Positions 57,652 to 64,000 of a DNA stretch of 64,000 nt are shown in pieces. Under the pieces are notes generated by a model. The model did no database searches. It was not told the origin of the DNA and saw only the letters and a program-made list of their open reading frames with translations. Numbering within the stretch: the first letter of the stretch is position 1; each line of letters starts with the position of its first letter. The translations under genes were made by a program, and so were the position numbers. Source of the stretch: Chryseobacterium lathyri (GTDB taxonomy: Bacteria; Bacteroidota; Bacteroidia; Flavobacteriales; Weeksellaceae); contig NZ_JAUSSF010000001.1 of assembly GCF_030812195.1 (NCBI RefSeq), positions 2,046,001-2,110,000 of the forward strand, in the 5' to 3' direction.

Positions 57652-57719
57652 AGTTTTTTGAGATTTCTAAAAAGAATCCTTGTTGAGCTTTCCCCAATTT
57701 CCAAGAAATTCATCATTAT

Positions 57720-58073
57720 TTAGGTAGATAGATCTACAATACCCCTGGTTGAATATTGTTTGCATTTATCATAAGTTTCTTTACCTGTAGCAATATAAAA
57801 ATTAGGGGCTGACATTTGATCTCCATTAAGATTTACAAATATATAATAGTGATTCAGATTAATTTTATCCTTCATTATTGGCCATCCTACATTCTTCCTT
57901 TTGTAAATTGCTTTAACTTGAATAATAAATTGTTTGTCATACTTTTCTGCAAGAATATCAATTGATTTAGCATTTCCCATAGTAATTCCTACGCTGAATC
58001 CTCTTCTAAGAAGTTCAGCTGCAACAAAATACTCTCCAGAAAGACCAGTACTATTTCTCTGGATTTCTGCCAT
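57720..58073 (-). CDS. PD-(D/E)XK nuclease-like protein, C-terminus probably frameshifted
   Basis: 117 residues. The N-terminal layout is typical of small restriction-endonuclease-fold proteins: GLSGEYFVAAELLRRGFSVGITMGNAKSIDILAEKYDKQFIIQVKAIYKRK, with Glu of the GEYF helix, Asp of KSIDIL and the QVK motif. After VDLST the frame stops, but the next frame continues LNNDEFLGNWGKLNKDSF to a stop at 57667-57669, so one base seems to be missing near 57722. Whether it is active cannot be said. Confidence 0.6.
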   Translation of the reverse strand: MAEIQRNSTGLSGEYFVAAELLRRGFSVGITMGNAKSIDILAEKYDKQFIIQVKAIYKRKNVGWPIMKDKINLNHYYIFVNLNGDQMSAPNFYIATGKETYDKCKQYSTRGIVDLST

Positions 58074-58184
58074 AGTTTTATCATTTTTTGAGATTAATTA
58101 AAATCTAAAGTTTCTTGTTTTCTAAATTCCATAATAATGTATTTTTCACCTTTTTTAGAGCTATTATAGCTAATGCTTTTACTT

Positions 58185-59111
58185 CTAAAATTTATCTGCA
58201 AGTTTTATATTTAATTTTTTATCTTTCATTATAAACAATACCCAAATCCATACAAGTAATGCCAATAGAAAAGAAATAATAATACTCTGATAAAAGAAGT
58301 CTTTTGCTGCTTCATTGGTTTGAAACTCCTGAATTGCATGATTTATAGTCAAACCCTGTTTTACCAATAAAGTAATTACAGTCATAATATTGGCAATAAT
58401 GATGCTTACAATGTTTGTAAGAACAATAATATACTTTGTCAGTTTTCCATGCCATCCTTTGAAATAATCATAACCTAAAATTCCGAGGAATGCGATAACA
58501 AATGCCATTCCAGAGGCAAGTCTTTCAAAATATACAGCACACAAAACCCAAAGTATAATTCCCGGAACTGAAAAAATAAATGCGCCTAAAAATCCTGTTA
58601 AATAATTTTTTTCTTTTGAAATTCTTTCTTTTTCAATTTCATAGAATCTATGATCCTCCTGGCTGAAACAGGTATCACAAAGTATGATACCTGTATCGTT
58701 AAGATCGTAATAGTTGATTCTTTGATCTCTCCCACAGTTATGACATTTGTTTTGCTCTGATATGTTTAGTTTTTTGAATAGGTCAACCAAAAAGTCGAAC
58801 AAAGAATAAACAGTCTTAAGTTGAGTAAGAGTTACATTTTCAGTGAATTTAAAAAAAATCCCATTGTCGCTAATTTCAAAGAGGGTAAACTTTAATTTTC
58901 TTTTGTTTAGGTTTAATTCTGTTTTGATTTGTAGCTTTTGTTCTTCTGTTATATTGCCGGTGGTCGCCGTTACCAATTTGAATTGAGGAGTGGTGATTAA
59001 ACTTGCGTCTGAAACTTTGAAAAAATACCCTTTGTAAAGTCCAAATACGCTGTCGTTTGTTTTATGCCAGCCAAGGTCTTTGGCTATTTTTTTTGCTTTT
59101 GGAAAAATCAT
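58185..59111 (-). CDS. Zinc-ribbon membrane protein of unknown function
   Basis: 308 residues. The N-terminal 120 residues are a soluble alpha/beta region. A zinc-ribbon follows (CHNCGRDQRINYYDLNDTGIILCDTCF, two CxxC pairs, about 125-151). Four membrane helices lie between about 175 and 300, ending in a lysine-rich tail. I do not recognise the family. The flanking gene to the left begins 111 bases further on the same strand, so cotranscription is possible. Confidence 0.55.
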   Translation of the reverse strand: MIFPKAKKIAKDLGWHKTNDSVFGLYKGYFFKVSDASLITTPQFKLVTATTGNITEEQKLQIKTELNLNKRKLKFTLFEISDNGIFFKFTENVTLTQLKTVYSLFDFLVDLFKKLNISEQNKCHNCGRDQRINYYDLNDTGIILCDTCFSQEDHRFYEIEKERISKEKNYLTGFLGAFIFSVPGIILWVLCAVYFERLASGMAFVIAFLGILGYDYFKGWHGKLTKYIIVLTNIVSIIIANIMTVITLLVKQGLTINHAIQEFQTNEAAKDFFYQSIIISFLLALLVWIWVLFIMKDKKLNIKLADKF

Positions 59112-59409
59112 TTGTTATTTTAATTTTATTATTGATCTTACTAATCCCTCATTTTCTGCTTTTTAAATAGTAATTTAGAGCTAACCAGAAATTAGTATTT
59201 TTTGAAGTTTCTAACAATCTATTTTTTATTTTCTTCGTATAGGTGCTTCCATTTAATCGTTTTTTGAGACTTTCAAATGTTAATATTTTGGCAAATATGT
59301 AATAGCCAAGCTACCCCTAATATTGAGCAGAAAACTGAACTTTCGAGTACAATAAAGCTGTCTGCGAAGCACTAAACCCTGCCTATTGCAAATGCCCTGT
59401 TATAAGCTT
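59112..59409. other. Noncoding stretch
   Basis: About 300 AT-rich bases between two minus-strand genes. No coding frame, hairpin or promoter that I can defend. Confidence 0.3.
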
Positions 59410-60174
59410 TCATTCGATTCGCTTCACAATATTATCAAGTTTGTCAACCACAAGATTAAAAACTATTTTGTTGTTAGGAAATAAACTCTGTAATTCAGCT
59501 CTTAACTGAACAAAAGGTTGTAATGCTTCAGCATTGCTAGTTACCGATTTATCGCAAGAGATTGATATTTCAAAATCGCCATTTACTTTTTTTGTATAAA
59601 CATATTTTGTAACAGCTTCGTCAAAGAATGTTGTCCTTGTAAGGCCGTCAGCAATTTTATTTACTTCGGATTCTGAAATATTATTTTTGTCAAATGCAAT
59701 TTCGTGTTTCATTATACCATATTTTTTTATGTCAACACCAGCATTTGTTGTAGAATCTGCCAATAACGCAAAACCAAAAATTGGTATTATAGTAATTGAG
59801 AGTCCAATAATACCTACTGCAATTGTCCGCCACCAACTATGTAATTGCCCACCTGAACTTATATGTTTTGAAATGTTTTGCCCTTGAAAATGTTGAACTA
59901 GATAAGAAGCAATTCCAGTATAAATTAATGGAATGATTTGATTAGGGATTTTAACATTGTCTGGAATCAGAAAAACACCGCCAAATACAACAATTGTGGC
60001 GAAAATTGCATAAATCCATGTCTTTTTTACTTTGGCAGTGTCATTAAATGCTTTGAAATTTTCAGCAATTAAATAACCAGCAGCCAATGGCCCCCCAAGA
60101 AATGTCCCGACCCAAATTGCTTTGTCTTTGTAAATTTTTTGAGTTGATGTTTGAATGTCTAATGTTTGCTCCAT
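59410..60174 (-). CDS. Multi-pass membrane protein of unknown function
   Basis: 254 residues with a short polar N-terminus, then about four membrane helices (AIWVGTFLGGPLAAGYLI, AIFATIVVFGGVFLI, IIPLIYTGIASYLV and the AVGIIGLSITIIPIFGFALL segment). A soluble C-terminal domain (about 165-254) has VNGDFEISISCDKSVTSN. No family recognised. No close neighbour on the same strand. Confidence 0.55.
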   Translation of the reverse strand: MEQTLDIQTSTQKIYKDKAIWVGTFLGGPLAAGYLIAENFKAFNDTAKVKKTWIYAIFATIVVFGGVFLIPDNVKIPNQIIPLIYTGIASYLVQHFQGQNISKHISSGGQLHSWWRTIAVGIIGLSITIIPIFGFALLADSTTNAGVDIKKYGIMKHEIAFDKNNISESEVNKIADGLTRTTFFDEAVTKYVYTKKVNGDFEISISCDKSVTSNAEALQPFVQLRAELQSLFPNNKIVFNLVVDKLDNIVKRIE

Positions 60175-60281
60175 TGTTGTTTGTGAAGATTTGATACAAT
60201 ATTTAAATTTATAAGAATACAGTAAATAGCATTACATTTATATGAACTGATTAATTCAATCGTTTTTTAAGATTAATTTAG

Positions 60282-60662
60282 CTAAAATTTTCCTATATCA
60301 CCAGATCCTTGAATTCTCTTCATAATCAACATTCTCAATCGGTCCTCATGTTGATCCGCCCATTGTCCTAAAGCACCTACTAAGGGAATTAAACTTTCAC
60401 CAAACTCAGTTAGCGAATATTCTACTTTTGGCGGAACAACCGGATAAATAATCTTTGAAACAAGCTCATGCTCCTCCATTTCTTTCAGCTGAATATTTAA
60501 AACCCTTCGTGATGCATCCGGTATCTTTCGCTGCAATTCACTTGGTCTTTTATGTCCCTGATGAATAAACCAAAGCAAACGTATCTTCCATTTGCCATAA
60601 AGTACTTCACCGATCAGATCAAGACCGCAATTTAAATTCGGTATTATTTTTCTCTCATACAT
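60282..60662 (-). CDS. HxlR-family transcriptional regulator
   Basis: 126 residues. The winged-helix pattern is CGLDLIGEVLYGKWKIRLLWFIHQGHKRPSELQRKIPDASRRVLNIQLKEMEEHELVSKIIYPVVPPKVEYSLTEFGESLIPLV, which is the HxlR family. Such regulators respond to electrophiles or oxidants. It is divergently transcribed from an SDR/NTF2-like pair with a 128-base gap that contains an inverted repeat, so it likely controls that pair and itself. Confidence 0.9.
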   Translation of the reverse strand: MYERKIIPNLNCGLDLIGEVLYGKWKIRLLWFIHQGHKRPSELQRKIPDASRRVLNIQLKEMEEHELVSKIIYPVVPPKVEYSLTEFGESLIPLVGALGQWADQHEDRLRMLIMKRIQGSGDIGKF

Positions 60663-60698
60663 ATTGTAAAATTAATCCTATGTTCCGATTTGTACAAT

Positions 60699-60723
60699 AG
60701 GGGAATAATTTATCCCTATATGA
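60699..60723. promoter_or_regulatory. Inverted repeat in the HxlR/SDR intergenic region
   Basis: TAGGG and CCCTA arms are separated by GAATAATTTAT. Placed between divergent genes, a probable HxlR operator. Confidence 0.45.
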
Positions 60724-60790
60724 ATCGTAATTCCGTACTTGTGCAAACTGTTTTTATACTCCAATTTTGTCCTATAAACAATTCTAAAAA

Positions 60791-61582
60791 ATGGAACAAT
60801 TTAATTTCAACAATGAATTATCTGGCAAGATTGCATTGGTAACAGGAGGTACAAAAGGTGCCGGAAAAGCAATTGCAGAAAGGTTGCTACAAGCCGGCGC
60901 AACAGTTATCATTTCGGCTAGAAATGCGCCAGAAGAAGAAAACAGTAATCTGCATTTCATTGCCTCCGATTTGAGTAAAGCTGAAGGAACACAAAAAGTA
61001 ATCAACGAAGTATTGTCTACTTATGGAAGGTTGGATATTCTTGTCAACAATCTCGGTTCTTCATCAACACCCGCAGGAGGTTTTAACGCTTTAAGTGATG
61101 AAGACTGGGAATCAACCTTACAGGCTAATTTACTTGCTCCTATCCGATTGGACAGAGGGTTTTTACCCCAAATGATAGAGAGAAAAAGTGGTGTTATCAT
61201 TCACATAGCTTCCATTCAGGGTAAATTGCCTTTGTACGATTCTACTTTACCTTATGCAGCTTCAAAAGCAGGTTTAAGAAACTACAGTAAAAGTTTATCG
61301 AACGAAGTTACCCCTAAAGGTGTTAGAGTGCTGACTGTTTCGCCGGGATGGATCAATACGACAGCATCGGAAGCTTGGCTGGGTGAAATTGCAAGAAACG
61401 CTAATAGTACAGTAGAACAAGCACAACAAGGTGTAATGGATGCATTGGGTGGAATACCTTTCGGAAGACCTGCAGAAACGAAAGAAGTAGCTGAATTAGT
61501 TGGTTTTCTTGTATCACCAAGAGCCGCCTATTTAACAGGAACTGAATTTGTAATAGATGGAGGAACCGTACCAACAGTTTAA
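60791..61582 (+). CDS. SDR family oxidoreductase
   Basis: 263 residues. GTKGAGKAIAERLL gives the Rossmann loop (TGGTKGAGKAI, about 17-27), NNLGSS replaces NNAG, HIASIQG supplies Ser and YAASKAG the Tyr/Lys pair. The C-terminus LVSPRAAYLTGTEFVIDGGTVPTV is classical. Substrate unknown. It is first of a two-gene operon with an NTF2-like protein and is divergent to the HxlR gene, the usual layout of inducible oxidoreductases. Confidence 0.88.
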   Translation: MEQFNFNNELSGKIALVTGGTKGAGKAIAERLLQAGATVIISARNAPEEENSNLHFIASDLSKAEGTQKVINEVLSTYGRLDILVNNLGSSSTPAGGFNALSDEDWESTLQANLLAPIRLDRGFLPQMIERKSGVIIHIASIQGKLPLYDSTLPYAASKAGLRNYSKSLSNEVTPKGVRVLTVSPGWINTTASEAWLGEIARNANSTVEQAQQGVMDALGGIPFGRPAETKEVAELVGFLVSPRAAYLTGTEFVIDGGTVPTV

Positions 61583-61601
61583 TAATTTTAAAAAATAAAA
61601 A

Positions 61602-61925
61602 ATGAATTTACCTAAAATAATCACAGATTTAATAAAAGCCCAAGATGATTTTGATAGCGTTGCCTATGCAAATTGTTTTTCTGATACAGCCGTAGTTTTT
61701 GATGAAGGAAAAAGGTACAATGGAAGAAAAGAAATAGAACATTGGATCGCAGATGCCAACGAGCGTTACAAATCAGTTATGAAGCCTGTCGGTTATGAAG
61801 AAAATGGAACGGAAAGCATTTTAAAAGCAGAAGTTTCAGGAACTTTTCCCGGAAGCCCAATTGTATTGAGTTATCAATTACAAATTGATGATGAATTAAT
61901 ACAATCATTGAAAATTACTGGATAA
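61602..61925 (+). CDS. NTF2-like/SnoaL-type protein
   Basis: 107 residues. KAQDDFDSVAYANCFSDTAVVFDEGKRYNGRKEIEHWIADANERYKSVMKPVGYEENG matches the small NTF2-like proteins found with SDR genes. It probably binds a hydrophobic ligand or serves as an isomerase; not established. Follows the SDR gene by 19 bases and ends in a strong terminator. Confidence 0.8.
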   Translation: MNLPKIITDLIKAQDDFDSVAYANCFSDTAVVFDEGKRYNGRKEIEHWIADANERYKSVMKPVGYEENGTESILKAEVSGTFPGSPIVLSYQLQIDDELIQSLKITG

Positions 61926-61960
61926 AATAAAAACGGCTAAAAATTAGCCGTTTTTATTTT
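61926..61960 (+). terminator. Terminator of the SDR operon
   Basis: AATAAAAACGGCTAA and TTAGCCGTTTTTATT form a perfect 15-bp stem with loop AAA, with further T. Confidence 0.9.
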
Positions 61961-62132
61961 AAGAATTGCAAAACATTTCTTTAAAGCAATTTTTATCGTT
62001 TCTTGAGATTATTTTTGACCAATAGATAACGTTCTACGGTTTGGCGATAGTGCCGAAATGAAAGCACAAATTTTCAACTTACACCAATGGAAGCATATGC
62101 CATTTACTTCAAATTCTTGTTGGTACAAGATC

Positions 62133-62591
62133 TTATTTGCTCCAAGGCGGTAATTCTAATTTGTAAGACGATACTAATTCAACTGAACATCGATTTGAAT
62201 ATTTGGCATCAAATTTCAAAATATTGAGTAAACTTAATTCAATATACCATAAACTTAGCTGAAGAGCTTCGTAAATTGCCATATTGTCTATTTCACTTAA
62301 TTTTTTTCTTTTTTCTTCTTGTGAATGTACTATAACGTTTCTTATCTGTACGATTGCCTCAATTCCATCGGGTAATTTTCTATATTTTCTATATTTTTCA
62401 AGTCTTACGAATTTTGCTGGAACTTCGTAAGATATTGATAATTGAGAGATTAATAACCGAATTTTATTTGCTGCACTAATATTTTCCGAATCTTTTCCAA
62501 TGATTAATTTCTTGTTTTCAATAACTAGCCAATTGTAAAGTAATTCTAATGCGGTTTGTGCTAATATTAGTGACCCTTCAGAATAACCATA
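62133..62591 (-). pseudogene. 5'-truncated HEPN-like gene
   Basis: A minus-strand frame of about 150 codons with no start codon. It reads EGSLILAQTALELLYNWLVI, IVQIRNVIVHS and ALQLSLWYIELSLLNILK, and ends with PPWSK then TAA at 62133-62135. RNVIVH is an RX4H HEPN-type motif and the pattern matches C-terminal halves of HEPN proteins tied to abortive infection. The 5' end is cut at about 62580, where an oppositely directed HTH gene begins. Confidence 0.6.
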
Positions 62592-62599
62592 TTAATATT

Positions 62600-63037
62600 A
62601 TGTGGGCTATATCAAGCCCTATTAAAGAGAATAGCAGAATGCCTACAAAGGCAGAAATAGCCAGTAAAACAGAGCTGAGCAGGCAGACCGTTCACAAACA
62701 TCTGAAGGATTATAAAAACAGTCCCTATCATGCGGAGTATCTCGAACAGTTTCACATCATGCAGTTCAAATTAATGACTGCCGTTTTTCAATATGGTATG
62801 GGTGGTGATATGAGAGCTGCTAAATTATATCTGGAATATATTGGAGTTTTGAAAAATGGCTCGCCCGTAAATAATCTAAACAACAATACTCTGATCCAAA
62901 ACCAGAATAACTATATACAAATTAACGGAAAAGTACTAAGCCAGGAAACTGTTAAGAACCTCAACCCGGATCAACTTAATACCATTGAAGGGATCTTAAA
63001 AACAATTGAAGAGAAAGAAATTGAAAAGAAAAATTAA
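62600..63037 (+). CDS. HTH protein, probably 5'-truncated
   Basis: 145 residues from ATG 62600. MPTKAEIASKTELSRQTVHKHLKDY is a clear helix-turn-helix; the middle is YLEQFHIMQFKLMTAVFQYGMGGDMRAAKLYLEYIGVL, as in phage-type small terminase-like or transposon-linked HTH proteins; a Gln/Asn-rich tail follows. The frame continues upstream into the antisense of the HEPN remnant, where it ceases to look like this family, so the native N-terminus may be lost. Function unknown. Confidence 0.55.
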   Translation: MWAISSPIKENSRMPTKAEIASKTELSRQTVHKHLKDYKNSPYHAEYLEQFHIMQFKLMTAVFQYGMGGDMRAAKLYLEYIGVLKNGSPVNNLNNNTLIQNQNNYIQINGKVLSQETVKNLNPDQLNTIEGILKTIEEKEIEKKN

Positions 63038-63457
63038 TGTTGCGGAATAGGAAATTTCCCTATAGTCAAATTTAAAATCGACTTTTAAATTTCAAAGATG
63101 TTGTATGAAGGTATAGGGGTGGAATCTTTTTACAGTTTCCATAGTGTTTATTTTTTTTCACCTCTTACTTAACATACTTAAACTCCTACTATGGCACACA
63201 TTATAATATATAAGGCTATTTAGATATAAATCTTAGTATTTTACATTACTCCCCACCCAAGCCTTTACAAAAAATTAAAATGCAATTAATATCTATTTGA
63301 CAGTTTAAGATAGTGTTATCAACCTACTCTTGGATTATGAAAGAGAATAGTTCTGAACAGATATGGATCCTTTGGCAAAAAATATTCTTATGAATTATAA
63401 AATTCTTACTAAAATTAAATTTCTTTGACAATTTAGATCTCACTTATCATTTCCCAT
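63038..63457. other. Noncoding region
   Basis: About 420 AT-rich bases between the HTH gene and the XRE gene, which face each other. I see no coding frame, strong hairpin or repeat. Confidence 0.3.
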
Positions 63458-63712
63458 CTAAAGTTTTATTTCTTCCACTAAATCAGACAATGAAATGTCT
63501 AGGGCAGAAGCTATAAGAGCAATTGTGAAAACATTTGAGGTTACTTTTCCTTTTTCAATTTTATAGAGATATTGTCTATCTTTCCCTATCAGCTCAGCTA
63601 GCTCAGTCTGGGAAAGTTTCTTTTTTTCACGGAACTTTCTAATCTGATTGCCTACATCAACAGGAATTCTGGCTTTTAATTCAGTAATTTTATTTTCGTC
63701 TATTATTTTCAC
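63458..63712 (-). CDS. XRE-family HTH regulator
   Basis: 84 residues. VGNQIRKFREKKKLSQTELAELIGKDRQYLYKIEKGKVTSNVFTIALIASALDISLSDL is a full Cro/C1-type domain. The only start is a GTG at 63710-63712. An inverted repeat TTTCACTT/AAGTGAAA overlaps that start, suggesting autorepression. Single-domain XRE proteins of this type often act as immunity-region or toxin-antitoxin regulators. Confidence 0.85.
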   Translation of the reverse strand: MKIIDENKITELKARIPVDVGNQIRKFREKKKLSQTELAELIGKDRQYLYKIEKGKVTSNVFTIALIASALDISLSDLVEEIKL

Positions 63713-63727
63713 TTATACAAAGTGAAA
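63707..63727. promoter_or_regulatory. Operator-like inverted repeat at the XRE start
   Basis: TTTCACTT (63707-63714) and AAGTGAAA (63720-63727) are perfect 8-base arms with a 5-base spacer, covering the GTG start. Confidence 0.55.
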
Positions 63728-63904
63728 TATAAAATACTACATTTTTGTAACCTTATATTACTACAATTTATATATTTGTAAAAAATAATATTTACTTATG
63801 GTAATCCACAATAATTATTGGAGACTCATTTTTATTTTTGTTATAGCAAATTAAATTAATTTATGCACTTATATAATGCGACACGCTTTGTCGTCTTGTG
63901 ATTA

Positions 63905-63985
63905 TATCTTTGGTGTAGAAACAAAACAGAATATAAATATTAAAAAAAAACAACACTTATGAAAACACTTTGTTCATCGGGTTAA
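63905..63985 (+). promoter_or_regulatory. Promoter with 8-codon ORF at the right edge
   Basis: An exact -7 box TATCTTTG at 63905-63912, then an ATG at 63959 that opens an 8-codon frame (MKTLCSSG, stop at 63983-63985). The gene it belongs to lies beyond the window, so this is either a leader peptide or a frameshifted start. Confidence 0.4.
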
Positions 63986-64000
63986 AAACTACCCTAAAAC

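Overview
The window looks like the chromosome of a Chryseobacterium-type bacterium (Flavobacteriales, Weeksellaceae). It is AT-rich, many genes have the Bacteroidota/Flavobacterium -7 box TAnnTTTG with almost no Shine-Dalgarno sequences, and the protein set (malate:quinone oxidoreductase, DUF1684, an outer-membrane beta-barrel receptor, Chryseobacterium-style paired HTH proteins) fits. I see no rRNA and no CRISPR array.

Layout. 1-24 kb is mostly ordinary chromosome: a truncated GH63-like glucosidase and an SDR, GNAT, DUF1684, a GMC oxidoreductase, an ANT(6)-type adenylyltransferase, mqo, an aminopeptidase P, gpsA, an M23 peptidase, an MBL-fold protein, a YwnA/YwnB-like Rrf2/NAD(P)-binding pair with matching operators, FKBP, a catalase-like protein and a TetR/NTF2 pair. 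18-24 kb is a tellurite/stress (Ter) cluster: TerC, two TerD, TelA, an unknown protein, a phosphoribosyltransferase and a HAD hydrolase. At 24.3-26.6 kb an EF-G paralogue sits behind what reads as a complete attenuator: promoter, 28-codon leader ORF, antiterminator and terminator. SulP and a small HTH pair follow.

30-47 kb is the most unusual part. A SWIM zinc-finger protein and a DUF6493-like protein, then an ATP-grasp/YkuK module, lie on one side of a compact array of 13 divergent tRNA genes, all on the minus strand, interspersed with three copies of a structured non-tRNA element. Two 42-codon peptide genes, each with its own promoter and terminator, follow, and then a tightly overlapping six-gene MoxR-vWA-beta-propeller (bpX-type) operon. 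MoxR/vWA systems and SWIM proteins are known partners elsewhere. The divergent tRNA array between them suggests a tRNA-related stress or conflict island; that functional link is inference.

47-56 kb returns to housekeeping genes (VOC, deoD, TatD, MBL, an outer-membrane receptor, map, a Na+/H+ antiporter). 56.7-64 kb is a scarred accessory region with gene remnants, small membrane and lipoproteins, an HxlR/SDR pair, a broken HEPN-like gene fused head to head with a truncated HTH gene, and an XRE regulator. Start codons were revised where promoters or homology rule out the longest frame (gpsA, EF-G, deoD, YkuK, MoxR and others).
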